Source of the DNA: DASRTE01 sp035316885
Lineage (GTDB): Bacteria > Actinomycetota > Actinomycetes > Jiangellales > Jiangellaceae
Reading direction: 5' to 3'
Assembly (NCBI GenBank): GCA_035316885.1
Contig: DATHII010000361.1
Coordinates: 1 to 7,559 of the forward strand
Length of the DNA stretch: 7,559 nt
A model generated the notes under the pieces. The model was not told the DNA's origin. It made no database searches and saw only the letters and a program-made list of their open reading frames with translations. Made by a program: the position numbers and the translations under genes. Of the stretch, positions 1 through 5,967 are shown piece after piece. Position 1 is the first letter of the stretch. Each line of letters opens with the position of its first letter.

Positions 1-110
1 GTGCGGGCTAGACCGCGCGAACCGCGTGGTGCCCGCTCGACCGATGACGTCACCCACATGCTTCCCGTCTGTTGTGTTTCGGGGCGGCCGATCGGGGTCA
101 CAGGGAGGAT

Positions 111-1361
111 GTGACCGAGACCGATCAGTGCGCTCCGCCCAGCACGTTAGGCGAGGGCACGGTGCTGTCGGGCCGGTACCGGCTGCGTCGGCTGCTGGGC
201 CGGGGCGGTATGGCCGAGGTGTACCTGGCTCGTGATGATGTCTTGAACCGCCAGGTCGCGGTGAAGGTCTTTCGTTCCGGGACCACGTTGCACAGCGACG
301 CGAAACGCCAACAGCTGGAGGCCGAGCTGTTGGCGCGGCTGAGCCATCCTGGTTTGGTCACCGTCTTCGATGCCGGATTCGACGCTGACGAGCAACTGTC
401 CTTCCTGGTGATGGAGATCGTCGAGGGACCGACACTGGCAGCTCGGTTGGCGGCCGGGCCGCTGCATGAGAGTCACGTGCAGCAGGTTGGTGCCTCGCTT
501 GCCGAGGCCCTGGCGCACGTGCATGAGCACGGGGTTGTGCACCGGGATGTGAAGCCCGGGAATGTGCTGTTCTCCAACGCGGACGACCACAACAGCGTCA
601 AACTGGCCGATTTCGGGATAGCCCGCATGGCCGACTCGGCCAGGCTCACCCATACCGGTCTGATCGTCGGTTCAGCACACTACTTGAGCCCCGAGCAGGC
701 CCGAGGAGAAGACGCCGGTCCGCCCTGCGACATCTATGCCCTTGGTCTTGTGCTCCTGGAGTGCCTGACCGGCGCACCGGTTTTCCCGGGTGCCGGCGTC
801 GAGCCTGTGGTCGCACGGTTGCATCGCGACCCGCAGGTCCCCGACGATGTCGACCCCGCCCTCGGTCGGCTGCTCACAGCCATGACGAGCCGTGACGCTG
901 CCCAGCGCCCAACCGCGCGTGATGTTGCCGCGGCGCTTGGCCAGGCCCCGAATACCCGGCCATGGCCGCGCCGCGTCGTGGCCATGAACGATCGCGGTGA
1001 AACGACGGGCACACACCAAATCGGAGCAGCCCAGGTAGGCCAGGCCGGAAGGGGACACCGTTGGAACTGGGTCGCGGCGGCCTGCGGTGCCATCCTCGTC
1101 GCATCGGCCGGGGCCGGGGCCATGCTGGGTGACCCGTCTCCTGGCGAGGTGGAAGGAACGGTGGTCCGCCCGCCAACCGCCTCACCCGACGCCACGCGGA
1201 TATCCCCCGCGTCGCCCACGCCCACCCCGAGCACCTCAACCCAACCGGCGGCCCAACCCGCTGGAGCACCGGGTGACACGTCCGCGAAGGACAACGGGAA
1301 CGGTAAGAGCGAAGAGAGAAGCAACGGCAAGAGCAAGGGCAACGAAAAAATGCAAGGGTGA
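111..1361 (+). CDS. Ser/Thr protein kinase with one membrane helix (no PASTA domains)
   Basis: Hanks-type (PknB-like) kinase that transfers phosphate from ATP to Ser/Thr of target proteins. Numbered from the GTG at 111 (416 aa), the glycine-rich loop GRGGMAEV is at 30-37, the ATP lysine in VAVKV at 52, the catalytic HRDVKPGN at 144-151 (Asp146), DFG at 167-169, followed by GSAHYLSPEQA and DIYALGLVLLE. A hydrophobic segment at about 318-340 (WNWVAAACGAILVASAGAGA) should anchor it. The outside tail of about 75 residues is Pro/Ser/Thr-rich, then Lys/Asn/Gly-rich, with no PASTA or other sensor domain. The start is uncertain. AGGGAGG (102-108) lies only 2 bases from GTG 111. GTG 162 has GAGGG at a better distance, but the family-like EGTVLSGRYRL would then be cut. 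TTG 72 is a third option without an RBS. A TTA codon lies at 147-149. The kinase assignment is firm; the signal and substrates are unknown. Confidence 0.93.
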   Translation: MTETDQCAPPSTLGEGTVLSGRYRLRRLLGRGGMAEVYLARDDVLNRQVAVKVFRSGTTLHSDAKRQQLEAELLARLSHPGLVTVFDAGFDADEQLSFLVMEIVEGPTLAARLAAGPLHESHVQQVGASLAEALAHVHEHGVVHRDVKPGNVLFSNADDHNSVKLADFGIARMADSARLTHTGLIVGSAHYLSPEQARGEDAGPPCDIYALGLVLLECLTGAPVFPGAGVEPVVARLHRDPQVPDDVDPALGRLLTAMTSRDAAQRPTARDVAAALGQAPNTRPWPRRVVAMNDRGETTGTHQIGAAQVGQAGRGHRWNWVAAACGAILVASAGAGAMLGDPSPGEVEGTVVRPPTASPDATRISPASPTPTPSTSTQPAAQPAGAPGDTSAKDNGNGKSEERSNGKSKGNEKMQG

Positions 1362-1481
1362 CTAGATCAGCCCAGCGGCTGCACACAAGCCGCGCCAGCT
1401 TCGTCGTTCGTGTCGCGCCGCCATCGCAGCACGCGAAACGTTCGACGCGCTGGCCGTCGGCGCTAACCAACCGCGCGAGGT

Positions 1482-1508
1482 CCCGCCGGGCGGCGGGCGA
1501 CCCGCCGC
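1482..1508. repeat. Alternative GC hairpins sharing one arm
   Basis: GCGGCGGG (1490-1497) pairs perfectly with CCCGCCGC (1501-1508) around a CGA loop. The same GGCGGG arm (1492-1497) can instead pair with an upstream CCCGCC (1482-1487) around GGGC. The two foldings exclude each other, as in an attenuator-like switch. No T-run follows. High GC alone makes some such pairing likely by chance. Confidence 0.5.
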
Positions 1509-1546
1509 TGGTGAGGGCTGGTTCCCCCGTGCCCACCCTCACCAGC
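1507..1546. repeat. Perfect 11-bp inverted repeat, 18-base loop
   Basis: GCTGGTGAGGG (1507-1517) is exactly complementary to CCCTCACCAGC (1536-1546), with an 18-base loop. Its left arm shares two bases with the preceding hairpin. As RNA it would be a very stable stem between the kinase and the ANTAR gene. It could be a factor-assisted terminator, an mRNA processing structure or a regulatory leader element. Confidence 0.65.
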
Positions 1547-1549
1547 AGC

Positions 1550-1588
1550 ACGTCGGCCCGCCCCTCCCCACGCGGTGCGGGCCGACGT
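1550..1588. terminator. Perfect 12-bp GC-rich hairpin, possible terminator or leader element
   Basis: ACGTCGGCCCGC (1550-1561) is exactly complementary to GCGGGCCGACGT (1577-1588) around a 15-base loop. The right arm is followed by TTCGTGCGTGAGG and not by a U-tract. GC-rich hairpins without U-tracts are common terminators in actinomycetes, so ending the kinase transcript is the simplest role. An attenuator for the downstream ANTAR gene is the alternative. The hairpin is directly visible; its role is inferred. Confidence 0.5.
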
Positions 1589-1746
1589 TCGTGCGTGAGG
1601 TCAGACGCTCGTCCTCGCCAGCAGCCGTCGTGGCTCGTGCGACCGTGTGCCAGGATGGGCGAACAAGGCATGCGACCCGTCAGGCCAGTGCGCGCCACAT
1701 TGCCCCCTCCAAACGAAGCGCGCCTGCTTCGAGACGGGCAAATGTT

Positions 1747-2479
1747 GTGGACAACAAGCGTGCACGAGAACGCGTTTCGGTCATCGAAGAGATTCAAGAC
1801 CTGTTGCTGACCACGGACAGCATCGACCAATTCCTGTCCGATGTTGCACGGCTGGCCGCGCGTGAACTCGCCTTCGACACCTTCTGCGGGATCACGTTGC
1901 AGGGAGAGCAGGGCCCGGCCACGATCGCCAGCAGCGACGACCGCGCCGCGAGGGTCGACGAGTTCCAGTACACCCGCAGGCGACGGCCCATGCCTGCATG
2001 CCATGCGCGAAGGAGTCCAGGTCGTGATCGACGATTTCGCCGCCGAGACGCGCTGGCCGGAGTATTGCATCCAGGCCACGGCCAACGGCATCCGCTCGTC
2101 GTTCTCGCTACCGCTTCGAGGCAATGGCTTCGGCAAGGGCGCATTGAACCTCTACGCGGCCCGGCCGCAGTTCTTCGGTCCGCCGCAACGCGAGATCGCC
2201 GAACACTTCGCGGGAGAGGCCTCACGGGCCATGGCCCTGGCCACTCGGATCGCCGATCAGGTCCAGCTGACCCGGCACCTGCGCATCGCCATGAACTCGC
2301 GCTCGGTCATCGACCAGGCGATGGGGGTGGTCATGAGCCAGAACCGGTGCGATGCCGCCGAGGCGTTCGCCGTGCTCCGCCATGAGTCGCAGAGCCGCAA
2401 CGTCAAGCTGCGCGAGGTGGCAGCCGAGATCGTGACCGCGGCATCGGGCAAGCCACCGACGCCACTCAGATTCGATTGA
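1747..2479 (+). pseudogene. GAF-ANTAR transcription antitermination regulator, frameshifted
   Basis: ANTAR proteins bind nascent RNA and control termination; the GAF domain usually senses a signal. The N-terminal half is read in one frame (EEIQDLLLTTDSIDQFLSDV to ARVDEFQYT). The rest is read in the next frame (AGDGPCLHAMREGVQVVIDDF onward). Joining at 1973-1975 gives DEFQYTAGDGPCL, which aligns without gaps to the usual DELQYxLGEGPCL of this family, so one C too many in the CCC run is the simplest explanation. The ANTAR domain occupies roughly 2270-2440, with SRSVIDQAMGVVMSQNRC, EAFAVLRHESQSRNVKLREV and AAEIV. The repaired protein would be about 243 aa, normal for the family. The GTG at 1747 is the best in-frame start but has no good RBS; the frame is open back to 1591. 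It is either a recent pseudogene or a sequence error. Confidence 0.85.
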
Positions 2480-2495
2480 GCTGTCAACACAGGCG

Positions 2496-2516
2496 GCCCG
2501 CGCTCTCCGCGCGGGT
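2496..2516 (+). terminator. GC hairpin after the GAF-ANTAR gene
   Basis: CCCGCGC (2497-2503) pairs with GCGCGGG (2509-2515) around a TCTCC loop, with a possible extra G-U pair at 2496/2516. It starts 17 bases after the TGA at 2477-2479. The position suits a terminator of the actinobacterial type without a U-tract. The function is inferred from position only. Confidence 0.45.
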
Positions 2517-2727
2517 GCGGGGGCCGTCGTGCCGAGCCGGGTAAGGCGTCGGCAACCTCCGAGTGGTCGTAGTCGAGGAACAGATCCCGGATCCGTCGCA
2601 TCTGGATCGGGTGGTGGGAAGGTGGTGGACGGTGCTCGACCTCCCGGGGTCGGGTGCCTAGGTCCCGGCCGGCGTGTCGTCGTGGCGCCGGCACCGCCTA
2701 TGTGACCACCTATGTCTACCCGCACGA

Positions 2728-2889
2728 CTCACGCTGTTGAACTGCCTGACGGCTGCGGTGCCGGCACGCGAACGCGTGATCACGTGTGAAGAGGTCTTCG
2801 AGCTTGCGGACACCCGCCCCTATGTGACTCGGCTGCCCGGCATCGGCACCTATTTGATGCTCGGGCGCTCCCGCGCGCATCGCGGATGA
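2728..2889 (+). pseudogene. Remnant of a CpaF/TadA (VirB11-like) secretion ATPase
   Basis: CpaF/TadA ATPases power type IV/Tad pilus or conjugation-related export from the cytoplasmic face of the membrane. Only about 40 residues are recognisable (2731-2850): TLLNCLTAAVPARERVI, then TCEEVFEL, then VTRLPGIGT. In the family these follow Walker A (GKTTLLNCL), continue as PxxERVITxEExxEL and reach QTRxxNxEGTGE. Here the Walker A glycines and lysine are absent, replaced by ARL. The family match fades after GIGT, the frame stops at TGA 2887-2889, and no other part of the gene is nearby. It is a non-functional internal scrap, perhaps from a lost pilus or mobile-element cluster. The family call rests on motif recall, not a search. 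Confidence 0.55.
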
Positions 2890-2896
2890 GTGCGTC

Positions 2897-3079
2897 CTAT
2901 TCGATGTATCCGGTCTCAGGGTCCACCAGCGACAGGAAGTTCCGGATCGCCTCCTCGTGGTCGACCATGGTGGACGGCCGTCCGTCCGATGACGCCGAGG
3001 AAAATCCGTAGTCGGGGCGCCCGCCCTGGCGGTCGTTCGGCTCGATCGTCGCCGCCCTCATCGAGGATCTATTCGCCAC
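2897..3079 (-). CDS. Small hypothetical protein, 60 aa
   Basis: I do not recognise this gene. It reads from GTG at 3079 (complement) to TAG at 2897-2899. A GAGGG ribosome binding site lies six bases upstream of the GTG (3086-3090, complement), which favours a real start. Codons are strongly G/C-ending, as in genuine genes here. The protein is hydrophilic, with no membrane segment or signal peptide. It has a Gly/Ser-rich middle (YGFSSASSDGRPST) and an acidic, probably helical end (VDHEEAIRNFLSLVDPETGY). It is convergent with the CpaF remnant and diverges from the histidine kinase. It may be a complete small gene or the surviving end of a longer one. Amino-acid composition and RBS support coding; the function is unknown. 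Confidence 0.5.
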   Translation of the reverse strand: MANRSSMRAATIEPNDRQGGRPDYGFSSASSDGRPSTMVDHEEAIRNFLSLVDPETGYIE

Positions 3080-3198
3080 GGCTAACCCTCAGGCGTACGC
3101 GACGCGTCGCCTCCGGTGGCATCAGTGGCGCGTGAGCGCGGGTTGAACGCACATACCGGATCTGCCGGGTCGCTGCCATCGGTGCGCCGGGTGGCCTT

Positions 3199-4407
3199 GT
3201 GGGCCACGATGGGCTGGTGAGCGCTCGTGGTGATCCGCCCGGAACCGGCACGCGGGGGCGATCCGCCCGCCGACGCCGGCCCGGGCGCGTCGACTGGGCG
3301 TTGGCTGCGCTGCTCGTCCTGCTGCACATGCTGGCTCCGCAGACCGGGCAGTCAGTCGAGACCACGGCCTGGCAGGAGGAGCTGGCAGTGCCGTTGGCCT
3401 TTGGCCAGGGACTGCCGCTGGCGTGGCGACGGCAACGGCCGGTGGCCGTCGCCACCTCCGTGCTGGTCTGCTACGCGGCGTACGTGGTGTTCGTTGGTTT
3501 CGTGCCACCGTTCGCCGCCTGGGTGGTGATCTGGTCGTTCGCGACCACGAGCGCCGAACGCCGACGGTCGATCGCCGCGGCGCTGGTCGCCGCAGCCGCG
3601 ACCGTCGTGCTGGTGGCCATCGGCGAGCTGATCAATGAGGGCAGCGGCGCATCCGCGCTCATGGTCTCGGCCACGGTCATCGTGACGCTCGTCGCGGTGC
3701 TGGTGCGCAGCGAGCGCGGCCGCCTCGAGGCCGTGCGACAGGGGGCAGCATCCGAGGAGCGGCTGCGCATCGCCCGCGACCTGCACGACCTGGTGGGTCA
3801 TGGTCTGAGCGCCGTCACCGTGCAGTCGAGCACCGCCCGGATGGCGCTCGACGCGGGCGACACCGCGACCGCACGGAGGGCTCTGACCGCTGTGGAGTCG
3901 AGCAGCCGTGCCGCGCTGCGTGAGATGCGCCAACTGTTCGGCGTGCTCCGCGACATCAGCGACATGCGAGCCGGCGATGACGCCGACGCGGGCACGGACA
4001 ACGCGCCCACTCCCGGGCTGGCCGACATCGCCCGGCTCGTGGAGAACGTCCGGCTCGGCGGTGTGGCCGTGACGTCGGAGACGACCGGAGACGTCCTCGA
4101 CGTTCCTCCGGCGGTCCAGCTCTGCGCCTATCGCGTGGTCCAGGAGGCACTGACCAATGCGGTCAAACACGCGCCAGGCGGGGTCGTCACCGTCCGCGTC
4201 GTCGGATCTGACCAGACCCTGCACGTGGCTGTCGAGACCAGCGGCGGCATCCCGTTGGGCGGCCATGTCGACAGCGGCGGCTTCGGTCTGGAGGGCATTC
4301 GGACCCGTGTGGCCGCTGCGGGCGGTCACGCCCGGATCGGCCCCACCTCGGAGGGCTGGCAGGTGGCGGCGGAGCTGCCCGTGCAGCCCGAGGAGACCCG
4401 CTCGTGA
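3199..4407 (+). CDS. Sensor histidine kinase, NarL/DesK-type (HisKA_3)
   Basis: Membrane sensor kinase that autophosphorylates on His and passes phosphate to the response regulator encoded next to it. Numbered from GTG 3199 (402 aa): a basic N-terminus, then hydrophobic segments near 33-46, 83-100, 104-117, 124-145 and 151-169 with short loops and no large outside domain. The HisKA_3 box is ERLRIARDLHDLVGHGLSAV with phospho-acceptor His196. The ATPase domain has the N-box YRVVQEALTNAVKHA (Asn320) and the G-box GGFGLEGIRTRV (about 360). Where many relatives have a D/N-containing G1 motif it reads VAVETSGG, a mild divergence. GTG 3217 (MSARGDPPG) is an equally plausible start. GTGGCC/GGCCAC (3191-3196/3202-3207) could form a small hairpin over the first start. 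The stop overlaps the regulator start by 4 bases (GTGA), indicating coupled translation. The signal is unknown. Confidence 0.93.
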   Translation: MGHDGLVSARGDPPGTGTRGRSARRRRPGRVDWALAALLVLLHMLAPQTGQSVETTAWQEELAVPLAFGQGLPLAWRRQRPVAVATSVLVCYAAYVVFVGFVPPFAAWVVIWSFATTSAERRRSIAAALVAAAATVVLVAIGELINEGSGASALMVSATVIVTLVAVLVRSERGRLEAVRQGAASEERLRIARDLHDLVGHGLSAVTVQSSTARMALDAGDTATARRALTAVESSSRAALREMRQLFGVLRDISDMRAGDDADAGTDNAPTPGLADIARLVENVRLGGVAVTSETTGDVLDVPPAVQLCAYRVVQEALTNAVKHAPGGVVTVRVVGSDQTLHVAVETSGGIPLGGHVDSGGFGLEGIRTRVAAAGGHARIGPTSEGWQVAAELPVQPEETRS

Positions 4408-5069
4408 TCCGGGTAGCGATCTGCGACGACCAGGCGCTGGTGCGGGACGGGCTGCGCGTCCAACTCGGCCTGGCCCCAGACATCGACGTCGTCGGCGAAG
4501 CATCCGACGGGGAGCAGGCCGTCGCACTCGCCCGACGCGAAAGGCCCGACGTCCTGGTGATGGACATCCGCATGCCGGTGCTCGACGGCATCGAGGCGAC
4601 CAGGCGCATCGTGGCCGATGCCGCCACAGACCGGGTTCGCGTGCTGATGCTGACCACGTTCGACCTCGATGAACACGTCTACGCCGCTCTCTCGGCCGGC
4701 GCGAGCGGATTTCTGCTCAAGGACGCGACGCCTGAGGAGATCGTGCACGCGATCCGGGTGGTCGCGGCCGGCGAGTCGCTGCTCGCGCCGACGGTCACCT
4801 CCCGCTTGGTCCGGGAGTTCGCCAGCCGTCCCACCGCCGGCCGACCTGACGGCGAGCTGCTCAACTCGTTGACCGAGCGCGAAGTCGAGGTGCTGCTCCT
4901 GGTCGCACAGGGGTTGTCCAACGCCGAGCTGGCGGACCGTCTCGTGGTGAGCCATGCGACGGCGAAGACGCATGTGAGCCGGATTCTGAGCAAGCTGGGG
5001 CTGCGCGACCGGGCGCAGCTCGTGGTGGCGGCCTACGAGGCCGGCCTGGTCGTGCCCGGCTCCCGCTGA
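4404..5069 (+). CDS. NarL/FixJ-family response regulator (REC-LuxR HTH)
   Basis: Cytoplasmic DNA-binding partner of the preceding histidine kinase, 221 aa. The receiver domain has the acidic pair Asp8-Asp9, phospho-acceptor Asp54 (VLVMDIRMP), Thr84/Thr85 (LMLTTFD) and Lys106 (FLLKDAT), so all catalytic positions are present. A linker of about 25 residues leads to a LuxR-type helix-turn-helix at about 155-210: LTEREVEVLLLVAQGLSNAE, then LVVSHATAKTHVSRILSKLG. The GTG start lies inside the kinase stop (GTGA, 4404-4407). Length and architecture are standard for the family. The likely targets are its own operon and the ABC exporter just downstream; the perfect palindrome in the gap (5084-5103) is a candidate binding site. 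Target assignment is inference. Confidence 0.95.
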   Translation: MIRVAICDDQALVRDGLRVQLGLAPDIDVVGEASDGEQAVALARRERPDVLVMDIRMPVLDGIEATRRIVADAATDRVRVLMLTTFDLDEHVYAALSAGASGFLLKDATPEEIVHAIRVVAAGESLLAPTVTSRLVREFASRPTAGRPDGELLNSLTEREVEVLLLVAQGLSNAELADRLVVSHATAKTHVSRILSKLGLRDRAQLVVAAYEAGLVVPGSR

Positions 5070-5083
5070 GCGGCGCCTCCCCC

Positions 5084-5103
5084 CGTACATCTGAAGATGT
5101 ACG
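5084..5103. promoter_or_regulatory. Perfect inverted repeat, candidate operator
   Basis: CGTACATC (5084-5091) and GATGTACG (5096-5103) are exact inverted copies separated by TGAA. It lies 14 bases after the response regulator stop and about 118 bases before the ATPase start. It is AT-richer than its surroundings and its 20-base dyad suits a dimeric LuxR-type or other regulator. As RNA it is also an 8-bp tetraloop hairpin, so a terminator of the two-component operon is the alternative; no U-tract follows. Confidence 0.5.
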
Positions 5104-5178
5104 ACGTCACCTCGAGCCGTACGCCGAAGTGCGATCCCGCGGCCGACGACCCGAGCGCGCGAAATCCATAACTTCGAG

Positions 5179-5204
5179 GAGAGCCGCGAGAACGCGGCCA
5201 TCTC
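5179..5204 (+). promoter_or_regulatory. Leader hairpin just upstream of the ABC ATPase RBS
   Basis: GCCGCG (5183-5188) pairs with CGCGGC (5193-5198) around an AGAA loop. It extends through GAGA (5179-5182) with TCTC (5201-5204) after a two-base CA bulge. It ends five bases before the GGGAGG ribosome binding site (5210-5215), so it could affect translation or transcript stability. The role is inferred from position only. Confidence 0.35.
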
Positions 5205-5220
5205 GACCAGGGAGGACATC

Positions 5221-5967
5221 GTGCTCATCGAGCTGAACGGGTTGACCAAACGCTACGGGCCGGTCACCGCCGTGGAGGATCTCACCTTCTCCCCGGCGCC
5301 GGGCCGGGTCACCGGTTTCGTCGGCGCCAACGGCGCCGGCAAGTCCACCACCATGCGGATGCTGCTCGGACTCACCCGGCCCGACTCCGGCACCGCCACC
5401 ATCGACGGCAAGGCGTACGCCGAGCTGCAGAACCCGTTGTGGTCGATCGGGGCAATGGTCGACTCCAACGCCTTCCACCCCAAACGCAGTGGACGCAACG
5501 CCCTGCGAGTGATCGGGCGAATCGCGGACGTTCCTGACCACCGGGTCGACCACGTGCTCGCGCTCGTCGGCCTGACCGACGCCGCCGGTCGGCGGGTCGG
5601 CGGCTACTCGATGGGCATGCGTCAACGTCTGGCGCTGGCCGCGGCACTCCTCGGCGATCCCGGAACGATCGTGCTCGACGAGCCGGCCAACGGCCTGGAT
5701 CCGCACGGCGTGCACTGGCTGCGCGGCCTGATCAGGAAGCTCGCATCCGAAGGCCGCACGGTCTTCGTCTCCAGCCACCTGCTGGCCGAGCTTTCCCAGA
5801 CCATCGACGACGTCGTGATCATCGCCGACGGCCGGCTCGTCACCCACGAACCGATGGCCGGCCTGCTCGAGCGCACCAACGGCGCCTCCCTCGAAGAGAT
5901 CTTCCTCGATCTCACCAGAACCACAGGGGCGGCTTCGTCCCATTACGACCTGGAGGAACTGACATGA
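5221..5967 (+). CDS. ABC transporter ATP-binding protein (BcrA/CcmA-like drug exporter type)
   Basis: Cytoplasmic ATPase subunit that should drive the membrane protein encoded next, 248 aa. In order: aromatic A-loop Tyr12 (KRYGPV), Walker A GANGAGKST (35-43), signature YSMGMRQRLALA, Walker B IVLDEPANGLDP, and H-loop SSH. The segment WSIGAMVDSNAFHPKRSG, where the Q-loop normally sits, has no glutamine; this is common in this exporter subfamily. The C-terminus carries the short SLEEIFLDLT tail typical of ABC-2 systems. GTG 5221 follows GGGAGG (5210-5215) at good spacing. The stop overlaps the permease ATG by 4 bases (ATGA). Relatives export peptide antibiotics or other amphiphiles, often under an adjacent two-component system. 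The substrate cannot be read from sequence. Confidence 0.94.
   Translation: MLIELNGLTKRYGPVTAVEDLTFSPAPGRVTGFVGANGAGKSTTMRMLLGLTRPDSGTATIDGKAYAELQNPLWSIGAMVDSNAFHPKRSGRNALRVIGRIADVPDHRVDHVLALVGLTDAAGRRVGGYSMGMRQRLALAAALLGDPGTIVLDEPANGLDPHGVHWLRGLIRKLASEGRTVFVSSHLLAELSQTIDDVVIIADGRLVTHEPMAGLLERTNGASLEEIFLDLTRTTGAASSHYDLEELT

Larger units (their letters stand above)
1362..1746. other. Gene-free interval with a GC-rich hairpin array
   Basis: About 385 bases between the kinase stop and the probable start of the GAF-ANTAR gene. Open frames run through it, but their translations are Arg/Pro/Ser-rich and look like GC-driven read-through. The part from 1362 to about 1480 shows nothing I can name. 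The part from 1482 to 1588 holds consecutive strong inverted repeats, listed separately. From 1589 to 1746 I see no clear promoter. Confidence 0.6.

Noticed and set aside
45..52. TGACGTCA palindrome upstream of the kinase
   Set aside because: An 8-base palindrome is expected by chance and nothing else near it suggests an operator.
1358..1810. Plus-strand 150-codon open frame overlapping the kinase stop
   Set aside because: Low-complexity Arg/Pro/Ser translation, no RBS, and it runs through the hairpin array and into the GAF coding region in the wrong frame.
1969..1980. Programmed ribosomal frameshifting in the GAF-ANTAR gene
   Set aside because: There is no convincing slippery heptamer, stop codon or downstream pseudoknot at the junction, and GAF-ANTAR genes are normally in one frame.
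874..2136. Minus-strand 420-codon open frame
   Set aside because: It runs antisense to the kinase end, the hairpin region and the GAF domain. Its translation is Arg/Pro/Ser-rich with no recognisable motif: a GC-driven shadow.
3352..4527. Minus-strand 391-codon open frame
   Set aside because: Antisense to the histidine kinase, His/Arg/Gly-rich text with no domain. The sense strand has full HisKA_3 and ATPase motifs.
4326..5249. Minus-strand 307-codon open frame
   Set aside because: Antisense to the response regulator, whose catalytic residues are all present on the plus strand.
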